A stretch of 5,871 nucleotides of DNA from a bacterium HR41. GTDB lineage: Bacteria > Actinomycetota > Thermoleophilia > Solirubrobacterales > Thermoleophilaceae. The position numbers and the translations under genes are program-made. The notes beneath the pieces are model-generated. The model saw only the letters and a list, made by a program, of their open reading frames with translations, ran no database searches and had not been told where the DNA came from. The stretch's first letter is position 1; each line of letters begins with the position of its first letter. Below, in pieces: positions 1 through 5,635 of this stretch. The stretch covers positions 1 through 5,871 of the forward strand of contig BEIR01000093.1 of NCBI GenBank assembly GCA_002898855.1, read 5' to 3'.

Positions 1-1693
1 GAACCTTGTCGAGCGCCGCCTCGCGCAGCGTGCGCAGTCCGCCCTGGCGGGCGGCGCGGCGGATGCGATCGGCCGACGCCCTTTCGAGCACGAGCGCGCG
101 CAGCTCGTCGTCGAAGCGCAGCATCTCGTAGATCCCGACGCGCCCGCGAAAACCAGTGCCAGCGCAGCGCACGCAGCCGCCGGGCGCGAACGCGTCGATC
201 GGACCGACCTGCCCGAAACCGTTCTCGCGCAGCACCTTGCGCGTAAGCCGCAGCGGCTGCTTGCAGTCGCACAGTCGCCGAGCGAGCCGCTGCGCAATCA
301 CGCACTCCAGGCTTGACGCCACCAAAAACGGCTCGACGCCCATGTCGATCAGCCGTGCCGCCGCCGTCGCCGAGTCGTTGGCGTGCAGCGTCGACAGCAC
401 CAGGTGCCCGGTGAGCGCCGCCTCGATCGCGATCTGCGCGGTTTCGCGATCGCGGATCTCGCCGACCATCACGACGTCCGGGTCGGCACGGACGATCGCG
501 CGCAGCCCGCGGGCGAACGTCAGGCCGGCTTTCACGTTCACCGGCACCTGCTTGATGCCGTCGATTTCGTACTCCACCGGGTCCTCGATCGTCACGATCG
601 TGCGCTCCGGCTCGTTCAGCAGGTTGAGCGCCGCGTAGAGCGTCGTCGTCTTGCCCGAGCCGGTCGGCCCGGTGGCGAGGATCGCACCGTGGCCGAGCTT
701 CAGCGTCCGTTCGAGCAGCTCGCGGTCCGCGTCGTCGAGCCCGAGCTCGTCGAGCTTGACGAGCGCCCGGCCGGGGTCGAGGACGCGCAAAACCACCGCC
801 TCGCCGCGCGCGACCGGCAGGGTCGCGACACGAAGATCCACGTGGCGGCCGGCGACGGTCAAGCCGATGCGCCCGTCCTGGGGGACGCGGCGCTCGGAGA
901 TGTCGAGCTCGGCCATGATTTTCAGACGCGAGACCACGCCCGGGACCAGCGCGCGCGGGATCGTCGTCGAGTCGCGCACCACGCCGTCGACGCGCAAGCG
1001 CACGCGCATGTCGCCGCTGGTGGGCTCGAAGTGGATGTCCGAGGCGCCGCGCTCGACAGCGTCGGCGATCACCGAGTTGACGAGACGCACGACGGGCGCC
1101 TCTTCGGCGACGTCGCGCAGCTCGACGATTTCGGCCTCACCGGGCTCTTCTGAAATCGCGTCCTCTTCGATCTCGGCGACCGCGCTTTCCGCCTCGGACA
1201 GTTGGCGCAAAAGCGCATCTATCTCGCCGGCGGCAGCTATCGCTCGTTTTGTGCGCAGACCGGTGGCGAGCTCGATCTCGTCGAGAGCCGGCAGGTTCGC
1301 CGGATCGGCGACCGCGACGAGCAGCGTCCCTTCGTCCCAGAAAGCGATCGGCACGGCGCGCATGCGCCGCGCGTGAGCAGCGTCGATGAGGTTGGCGGCG
1401 CCCCAGTCGACTTCGAACTCGTTGAGGTCGACGTACAGCAGACGGTTGCGCTCGGCGAGTGCGCGCGCCAATCCCCGCTCGTCGACGACGCCCTCTTCAA
1501 GCAGAACGGGACCGAGCGGCCTGCCCTCGCGCTGTGCCCGCTCGGCACAGCGGCGCACCGTCGCCTCGTCGGCGAGACCGAGCGCGACCACCGCCTCGCC
1601 AAGGCGGCGCGGGCGCATACCCGCGGTTTGCGGCGGGTACACGCCACGGGGAAGCTCGGGCCTTTCGTCGGCCGCAGGGCGGAGCGACGTCAC
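1..1693 (-). CDS. GspE/PilB-family type II secretion / type IV pilus assembly ATPase, 3'-truncated by window edge
   Basis: A hexameric cytoplasmic motor ATPase that powers pilin or pseudopilin assembly at the inner membrane. 564 residues are visible. An N-terminal MshEN/T2SSE_N-type domain spans about 30-148, followed by an acidic linker (about 150-200) and the catalytic ATPase domain. Walker A GPTGSGKT is at 342-349, the Walker B region with VMVGEIRDRET is near 408-418, and the His-box text LVLSTLHAND follows. A Cys cluster (C475, C477, C507, C510) matches the family's zinc-binding insert, except that the first pair is CxC instead of CxxC. The visible end, LREAALDKV, is typical of the last 20 or so residues, so little is missing. 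The GTG start is chosen because it forms a GTGA overlap with the dut stop and sits just before the N-domain; no Shine-Dalgarno is evident. The frame stays open upstream, so a longer form cannot be fully excluded. GspE and PilB cannot be separated without the neighbouring genes. Confidence 0.93.
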   Translation of the reverse strand, partial: MTSLRPAADERPELPRGVYPPQTAGMRPRRLGEAVVALGLADEATVRRCAERAQREGRPLGPVLLEEGVVDERGLARALAERNRLLYVDLNEFEVDWGAANLIDAAHARRMRAVPIAFWDEGTLLVAVADPANLPALDEIELATGLRTKRAIAAAGEIDALLRQLSEAESAVAEIEEDAISEEPGEAEIVELRDVAEEAPVVRLVNSVIADAVERGASDIHFEPTSGDMRVRLRVDGVVRDSTTIPRALVPGVVSRLKIMAELDISERRVPQDGRIGLTVAGRHVDLRVATLPVARGEAVVLRVLDPGRALVKLDELGLDDADRELLERTLKLGHGAILATGPTGSGKTTTLYAALNLLNEPERTIVTIEDPVEYEIDGIKQVPVNVKAGLTFARGLRAIVRADPDVVMVGEIRDRETAQIAIEAALTGHLVLSTLHANDSATAAARLIDMGVEPFLVASSLECVIAQRLARRLCDCKQPLRLTRKVLRENGFGQVGPIDAFAPGGCVRCAGTGFRGRVGIYEMLRFDDELRALVLERASADRIRRAARQGGLRTLREAALDKV

Positions 1694-2196
1694 GTGTTCG
1701 ATATCGGCTCGGCTTGGACGCGCTGAAGGGGTGCGACACCGGTCGACCCGAACCCGCGCTCGCCGCGCTCGCCTTCTCCTAGCGCCTCGCACTCGCTGAC
1801 GCGGCAGAGCGAGAAGGGAACCACGAGCAGCTGGGCGATGCGATCGCCGCGGCGCACACGGAAGGTGTGTGTGCGGTCGGTGTTGATGAGCACCACGCGG
1901 ATCTCGCCGCGATAGCCGGGATCGATCAGACCGGGAGCGTTGACGAGCGAGATGCCGTGCCGAAGGGCCAGCCCGGAACGCGGAACGACGAGCCCGGCGT
2001 GCCCTGGCGGGAACTCGACAGCGACACCGCAGCCGACGCTTGCGCGCTCGCCGGGCGCAAGCACCCTCTCTTCGCAAGCCGCTAGATCGAGTCCGGCATC
2101 GCCTGGGTGGGCGCGCTGGGGCAAGAGCGCCCCCGGGACGAGCCGCCGGCACCGCAGCACCGCGCCCTTGCCCACCGCGATCGCCGTCGAAGTCAC
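1690..2196 (-). CDS. dut: Deoxyuridine 5'-triphosphate nucleotidohydrolase (dUTPase)
   Basis: A homotrimeric cytosolic dUTPase that hydrolyses dUTP to dUMP and pyrophosphate, keeping uracil out of DNA and feeding dTMP synthesis. At 168 residues it is close to the usual length of about 150, with all five family motifs in order. Motif I is GDAGLDLAA (32-40), motif II PRSGLALRHGI (72-82), motif III NAPGLIDPGYRGEI (86-99) with the presumed catalytic Asp92, motif IV RGDRIAQLLVVP (116-127), and the C-terminal P-loop-like motif V RGERGFGSTG (144-153), which closes over the active site. About 15 residues follow motif V, slightly more than usual. The start is GTG, 87 bases after hflX; the region just upstream holds a TACACT box and no Shine-Dalgarno, which fits leaderless translation. 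The stop overlaps the GTG of the downstream GspE/PilB-like gene by four bases, implying a shared transcript. I see no sign of transfer or damage. Confidence 0.96.
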   Translation of the reverse strand: MTSTAIAVGKGAVLRCRRLVPGALLPQRAHPGDAGLDLAACEERVLAPGERASVGCGVAVEFPPGHAGLVVPRSGLALRHGISLVNAPGLIDPGYRGEIRVVLINTDRTHTFRVRRGDRIAQLLVVPFSLCRVSECEALGEGERGERGFGSTGVAPLQRVQAEPISNT

Positions 2197-2202
2197 GCAG
2201 GC
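2197..2202 (-). promoter_or_regulatory. Very short spacer between dut -10 box and GTG: candidate leaderless start
   Basis: Only six bases (GCCTGC, minus strand) separate the TACACT box from the dut GTG. Bacterial RNA polymerase usually starts about six to eight bases after the -10 hexamer, so the transcript would begin at or within a base or two of the G of GTG. No purine-rich ribosome binding site is present. Leaderless mRNAs are common in Actinobacteria. The start site is inferred, not measured. Confidence 0.45.
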
Positions 2203-2208
2203 AGTGTA
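2203..2208 (-). promoter_or_regulatory. Putative -10 box of the dut promoter (TACACT)
   Basis: The minus strand reads TACACT, which fits the TAnnnT core of a housekeeping-sigma -10 element and stands out in a very GC-rich gap. With a 17-base spacer the -35 position (2226-2231) reads GGATTG, a poor match to TTGACA, so recognition may rely on the -10 or on an activator. The same hexamer occurs just upstream of hflX, which supports its being a real element. Confidence 0.5.
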
Positions 2209-2220
2209 AGCGGACCGTGC

Positions 2221-2238
2221 GCCGCCAATCCCGGCGGC
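2221..2238. repeat. Inverted repeat overlapping the dut -35 region
   Basis: Two perfect 6-base arms, GCCGCC (2221-2226) and GGCGGC (2233-2238), flank a 6-base loop. The repeat covers the expected -35 position of the dut promoter. No T-run follows on the minus strand, so it is a weak candidate for a rho-independent terminator of hflX. It could equally be an operator or chance in GC-rich DNA. Confidence 0.35.
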
Positions 2239-2243
2239 AATCT

Positions 2244-2259
2244 TCGCGTGACGACGCGA
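2244..2259. repeat. Second inverted repeat in the hflX-dut gap
   Basis: Arms TCGCGT (2244-2249) and ACGCGA (2254-2259) pair perfectly around a 4-base loop (GACG), giving a compact stable hairpin 25 bases after the hflX stop. There is no adjacent T-run. It may help end or stabilise the hflX transcript, or be a protein-binding site; the sequence alone does not decide. Confidence 0.35.
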
Positions 2260-2283
2260 GCGAGCGCGGCGATCCTGCCTCGC

Positions 2284-3645
2284 TCAGGCCGGGGCAAGAC
2301 CTGGGCGTGGCACCTCTCGACTCTCCAAGCGGTGTCCGTTGCGCGACGAGCCTTGCGCGGCGGCCGAACGGTCGAGACGGTACGGCGCGAAGCGCGCCGC
2401 CACCTGCTTGGGGACACGCGCGCGCACGTGCACCCCCTCGGCGGTGTGGTTCTGCTCTACCTGGCCCGCAAGCGCGAACAGCTCGGCGAGGCGAGCTCCC
2501 TCGCGATAGGGCAAGAACAGTTCGACGGCTTCGAGACCTCGCGCGAGCTCGGCTGCGATGCGTCGGCGGAGCTGTTCCAGGCCCTCGCCGCTCTCGGCCG
2601 AGACCGCGACGGCGCGCGGCCAGCGGCGGCGCAGCGCCCGGCGGGCGGTGCTCGAAACGAGGTCGATCTTGTTGAAGACGAGCAGGCGCGGACGCTCGGC
2701 AGCGCCGATCTCCTCGAGCGTCCGCTCGACCGCCGCGAGCATCCCCGCGAGCTCTGGCTCTGGAACAGACGCGTCCTGGACGTGCAGCACCAGGTCGGCG
2801 CGACGTGTCTCCTCGAGCGTCGCCGCGAACGCCGCCACCAGCTGGTGAGGCAACTTGCGGATGAAGCCGACGGTGTCGGTGAGCAGATAGGTGCGGCCAT
2901 CGATGCGAAACGCTCTCGTGGTGGGATCGAGCGTGTGGAAAAGCCGCGAGCGGACGCTGACGCCCGCACCAGTCAGCGCGTTCATGAGCGTCGACTTACC
3001 GGCATTGGTGTAACCGGCGAGCGCGATCGTCGGCAGCGCTGCGCGCTCGCGCTCGGCGCGCATCGTGGCGCGCACACGCTGGATGTGCGCGAGCTTGCGC
3101 TTGATCTCGCTGATGCGATCGCGCGCCAGCCGCCTGTCGGTCTCGATCTGGCTTTCGCCTGGGCCGCGCGTGCCGATCCCGCCGCCGAGCCGCTCGAGGT
3201 GGGTCCACAGGCCGCGCATCCGCGCGAGGTTGTACTCGAGCTGGGCGAGCTCGACCTGCAGCTTGCCCTCGGCCGTGCGCGCGTGGCGCGCGAAGATGTC
3301 GAGGATGATGGCGGTGCGGTCGACGACCGCCAGCCCAGTAGCGGCCTCGATGTTGCGCTCTTGCCGCGGCAGAAGCTCGTCGTCGCAGGCGATAACGTTG
3401 GCCCCGAGTTCGCGCGCTCGCTCGGCGAGCTCGGCGAGCTTGCCGCGCCCGAGGTAGCGGTCGGGGTCGGGGCGCTCGCGCCGCTGCCATAGCTCCCCGG
3501 CTACCGCCACGCCCGCGGTGCGCAACAGCTCGCGCAGCTCCGCGAAGTCCGGCTCGTGCGGGGCCGCTGCGATGCAGATCGCCCGTTGCCGCGCGCGGGG
3601 GTTGCGGATGCCCTCGCCGAAGCGCGTCTCGCGGCGGTCCTGCAT
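2284..3645 (-). CDS. hflX: HflX, ribosome-associated GTPase (OBG-HflX superfamily)
   Basis: A cytosolic GTPase that in characterised bacteria binds the 50S subunit and splits or rescues stalled 70S ribosomes under stress. It has 453 residues, slightly longer than E. coli HflX (about 426). The N-terminal HflX domain (about 15-125) contains DRYLGRGKLAEL and the run ARTAEGKLQVELAQL. The conserved glycine-rich linker GGIGTRGPGESQIETDRR is near 150-167. The G domain follows: G1 GYTNAGKST (211-219), the G2 region DPTTR (240-244), G3 DTVGF (257-261), G4 NKID (325-328) and G5 near SAES. A charged C-terminal tail follows the small C-terminal domain. The ATG at 3645 is preferred over in-frame upstream codons reaching 4095, because family homology begins just after it and AGGAGG lies three bases upstream. 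The upstream reading-frame extension crosses the DUF429-like gene in another frame and is not coding. The gene has its own promoter-like box, so it may be a separate transcript. Confidence 0.96.
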   Translation of the reverse strand: MQDRRETRFGEGIRNPRARQRAICIAAAPHEPDFAELRELLRTAGVAVAGELWQRRERPDPDRYLGRGKLAELAERARELGANVIACDDELLPRQERNIEAATGLAVVDRTAIILDIFARHARTAEGKLQVELAQLEYNLARMRGLWTHLERLGGGIGTRGPGESQIETDRRLARDRISEIKRKLAHIQRVRATMRAERERAALPTIALAGYTNAGKSTLMNALTGAGVSVRSRLFHTLDPTTRAFRIDGRTYLLTDTVGFIRKLPHQLVAAFAATLEETRRADLVLHVQDASVPEPELAGMLAAVERTLEEIGAAERPRLLVFNKIDLVSSTARRALRRRWPRAVAVSAESGEGLEQLRRRIAAELARGLEAVELFLPYREGARLAELFALAGQVEQNHTAEGVHVRARVPKQVAARFAPYRLDRSAAAQGSSRNGHRLESREVPRPGLAPA

Positions 3646-3654
3646 TCGCCTCCT
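3646..3654 (-). promoter_or_regulatory. Shine-Dalgarno of hflX (AGGAGG, short spacing)
   Basis: The minus strand reads AGGAGG followed by CGA and then ATG. The match to the 16S anti-Shine-Dalgarno is strong, but the 3-base spacer is shorter than the usual five to nine. The motif fixes the ATG at 3645 as the start. It directly follows the TACACT box, so a transcript from that box would begin inside this motif and lose part or all of it. Confidence 0.6.
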
Positions 3655-3660
3655 AGTGTA
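3655..3660 (-). promoter_or_regulatory. Putative -10 box of the hflX promoter (TACACT)
   Basis: TACACT on the minus strand sits in the 97-base gap between the DUF429-like gene and hflX, nine bases from the ATG. It is identical to the box before dut. The best -35-like text is TGGACG, four of six to TTGACA but with a 15-base spacer, so the -35 is doubtful. The predicted start site lies two or three bases before the ATG. Confidence 0.45.
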
Positions 3661-3742
3661 GGCGCGCAACCGGGCCGTCCAGGCGCCGCCACGGCGCGGC
3701 TGGGCTCGCCCCGCAGCGGCGCGGCGGTCGTCGGCGCTGCGA

Positions 3743-4456
3743 TCAGTGGAGGAGCAACCGCTCGACCACCGGCACGAGCGCGCGCTGGTCGAAGGCGGCG
3801 AGCGCCTCGCGCCCCGGCAGCACGACCACCCCTTCGCTGCGATCACCGAGCTCGATCGCGTTGTCCGCCAGCGCCTCGAAGGCGCAGAGCGCGCACGCCA
3901 CCGCCTCGATCTCCTCGATACGCCGGTCCCACGGCGACCCACCACGGAAGCGCACGGCGGCGTGGCCGAGCGCCTCGATCCGCGCTCGCACGCCGAAGGG
4001 GTGCCGCCGCGCCGGCACGCGGGCGCCGAGCAGACGTGCGAAGACCGCGTCGGGAACGGTCTCGCAGAGGAAGCCGCGGTACGCCTCGCCCGCACCTGCC
4101 CTTGCGCCCTCCGCCCCCTTCTCGAGCCGCGCCAGGTCGGCCACGGCCGTCACCCAATCGCGCTCCGCGCCGGCGGGAAGTTGCGGGTTGGGGCGGATAC
4201 CGACTTTCGCAAGCTGGCGGTCGCAGAGGCGCTCGCCGACCGCCGCCGGCCCAGGCGGCGGCAACCTGAACCCGCACGCGACAGCCGCGGGGGCGAGAAC
4301 TGCGAGCTCGCGGCGCACAGCCTCGGCGCGTCCCGGCTCGAAGGTGAGGGCATCGAGCGCACCTGATGCAGCGCCAAGCCGCTGCTCAACGATCGCGAGC
4401 TGGAGCAGCGAACCGAAGGGGACGATCCCGCAGGCGAGAAGCGGTCGCGCGGTCAC
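3743..4456 (-). CDS. DUF429-like protein (RNase H-fold relative) with altered active-site positions
   Basis: 237 residues with no signal peptide or membrane segment, so probably cytosolic. It fits the DUF429 pattern of predicted RNase H-fold nucleases by motif order: an N-terminal beta-strand region LLACGIVPFG (6-15), a second strand AVACGFRLPPPG (58-69), the LCDRQLAKVGI motif (77-87), CETVPDAVFARLLG (131-144), an RRHPFGVRARIEAL block (150-163), a helix RRIEEIEAVACALCAFEAL (178-196) and GDRSEGVVVLPG (204-215). Where active-looking relatives usually read GID near the N-terminus and an ID pair in the second strand, this protein has Val12 and Gly62, so any nuclease activity is doubtful. The GTG start lies 15 bases after the dapL stop, in the same frame, with no Shine-Dalgarno, so translation probably depends on coupling with dapL. 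The family's biological role is not established, and the assignment rests on motif recognition only. Confidence 0.78.
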   Translation of the reverse strand: MTARPLLACGIVPFGSLLQLAIVEQRLGAASGALDALTFEPGRAEAVRRELAVLAPAAVACGFRLPPPGPAAVGERLCDRQLAKVGIRPNPQLPAGAERDWVTAVADLARLEKGAEGARAGAGEAYRGFLCETVPDAVFARLLGARVPARRHPFGVRARIEALGHAAVRFRGGSPWDRRIEEIEAVACALCAFEALADNAIELGDRSEGVVVLPGREALAAFDQRALVPVVERLLLH

Positions 4457-4471
4457 ACCACAGCGCGCCGA

Positions 4472-5635
4472 TCAGCCGAGAGACTCGCGCATCCGCTCGA
4501 CCGCCTCCAGCAGCCGCTCGTCGGGCACGGTCAGCGAGATGCGGAAAAAGCCCTCGCCCGCCGCGCCGTACGCACCGCCCGGCGATACGACCACGCCGGC
4601 GCGCTCGAGCACGTGCTCGCACCAGCTCGCCGCGTCGGCGAACCCGTCGGGAACGGGCGCCCACACGTAGATCGTCGCGCGCGGCCGTTCGACCGCTACG
4701 CCGATGCGCTCGAGCGCGTCGCACACGAGGTCGCGACGCCGCTGGTAGAGCTCCGACATCTGGCGGGGGAACTCGCGCAGCTCGCCGAGCGCGGTGACGG
4801 CAGCGAGCTGCACCGCCTCGAACATTCCCGAGTCGATGTTGGTCTTGAGCTTCCAGTAGGTGGCAACGGCGTCGCGGTTGCCGACGATCGCGGCGACACG
4901 CCAGCCTGTCATGTTCCAGCCCTTGGAGAGCGAAAAGACTTCGACACCGACGTCGCGAGCACCGGGCGTCGCGAGGAAGCTAGGCGCTTCATAACCGTCG
5001 AAGCACAGCTCGGTGTACGAGGCGTCGTGGACGACAAGCAGCTCGTGCTCGTGAGCGAACTCGACGACGCGCTCGAAAAAGCCAGCGGGCGCGACCGCCC
5101 CGGTCGGGTTGTTCGGGTAGTTGAGGTAGAGCAGCCGTGCGCGGCGTGCTATCTCGGCCGGCACCGCATCGAGATCGGGAACGAACCCGAGCTCGGGCAC
5201 GAGCGGAAGCGGGTGCGCCTCGGCACCGGCGAGCAACGGCCCGCCCGTGTAGACGGGGTAGCCGGGGTCGGCGGCGAGCGCCAACGTGTCCGCATCGAGG
5301 AAGGCGAGATTGAGGTTGAAGATGCACTCTTTGGCGCCGAGCGCGGGAACGATCTCGCTCTCGGGGTCGAGCTCCACACCGAAGCGCCAGCGATAAAAGT
5401 CGGCGACCGCCGCCCGGAACTCGCTGCGGCCACGGTTCGTCGGATAGCGGTGCGTCGCCGGGTCGCGCGCCGCCGCCGCCAGCGCATCGACGACAGCCGC
5501 CGGCGTCGGGGTGTCGGGGTCGCCGATGCCCAAGCTGATTACGTCAACGCCCGCGCGCCGCTTCTCCTCGATCTTGCGTTCGAGCTCGGCGAACAGGTAG
5601 GGCGGCAAGCGGTCAAGCCGCACGCTCGCTCTCAT
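4472..5635 (-). CDS. dapL: LL-diaminopimelate aminotransferase (PLP-dependent, fold type I)
   Basis: Transfers an amino group from glutamate to tetrahydrodipicolinate to give LL-2,6-diaminopimelate in one step, bypassing the succinylase or acetylase branches of lysine and peptidoglycan synthesis. Its 387 residues match the family length. The N-terminus RLDRLPPYLFAELERKIEEK and ISLGIGDPDTPTP are typical of DapL-type enzymes. The cofactor site is complete: NPTG with Asn176, HDASY with Asp204 and Tyr207, SLSKGWNMTGWR with the Schiff-base Lys238, and FRISLT with Arg365 for the substrate carboxylate. The ATG start is supported by GGAGGTGA seven bases upstream and an ATGA overlap with dapF. Coupling to dapF, the next enzyme in the pathway, separates it from generic alanine or aspartate aminotransferases of the same superfamily. 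That choice still rests on family resemblance and context, since substrate specificity cannot be read with certainty. Confidence 0.9.
   Translation of the reverse strand: MRASVRLDRLPPYLFAELERKIEEKRRAGVDVISLGIGDPDTPTPAAVVDALAAAARDPATHRYPTNRGRSEFRAAVADFYRWRFGVELDPESEIVPALGAKECIFNLNLAFLDADTLALAADPGYPVYTGGPLLAGAEAHPLPLVPELGFVPDLDAVPAEIARRARLLYLNYPNNPTGAVAPAGFFERVVEFAHEHELLVVHDASYTELCFDGYEAPSFLATPGARDVGVEVFSLSKGWNMTGWRVAAIVGNRDAVATYWKLKTNIDSGMFEAVQLAAVTALGELREFPRQMSELYQRRRDLVCDALERIGVAVERPRATIYVWAPVPDGFADAASWCEHVLERAGVVVSPGGAYGAAGEGFFRISLTVPDERLLEAVERMRESLG

Noticed and set aside
383..1376. Plus-strand open frames opposite the GspE/PilB-like gene
   Set aside because: The minus strand encodes intact Walker A, Walker B and His-box motifs across this whole stretch; the plus-strand translations are low-complexity shadows.
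1694..1770. Longer N-terminus for the GspE/PilB-like ATPase, since its frame stays open into dut
   Set aside because: The extension would lie wholly inside dut and is Arg/Pro-rich; the GTG in the GTGA overlap is the natural start.
2107..3492. Long open frame of 461 codons on the plus strand, opposite hflX and dut
   Set aside because: It lies antisense to two clearly recognised genes, its translation is Arg/Ala/Glu-rich without any family motif, and such open antisense frames are expected at high GC.
3680..3698. GC-rich hairpin-like text between the DUF429-like gene and hflX as a terminator
   Set aside because: Only a short stem around a small loop, with no T-run downstream on the minus strand, so it does not meet the pattern of an intrinsic terminator.
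3646..4095. Upstream in-frame extension of hflX to 4095
   Set aside because: The extra 150 residues are Arg/Ser/Ala-rich without similarity to HflX, overlap the DUF429-like gene in another frame, and are bypassed by the AGGAGG-ATG start at 3645.
3746..4670. Plus-strand frames opposite the DUF429-like gene and the end of dapL
   Set aside because: No recognisable domain; the composition is that of antisense GC-rich DNA, and the minus-strand proteins match known families.
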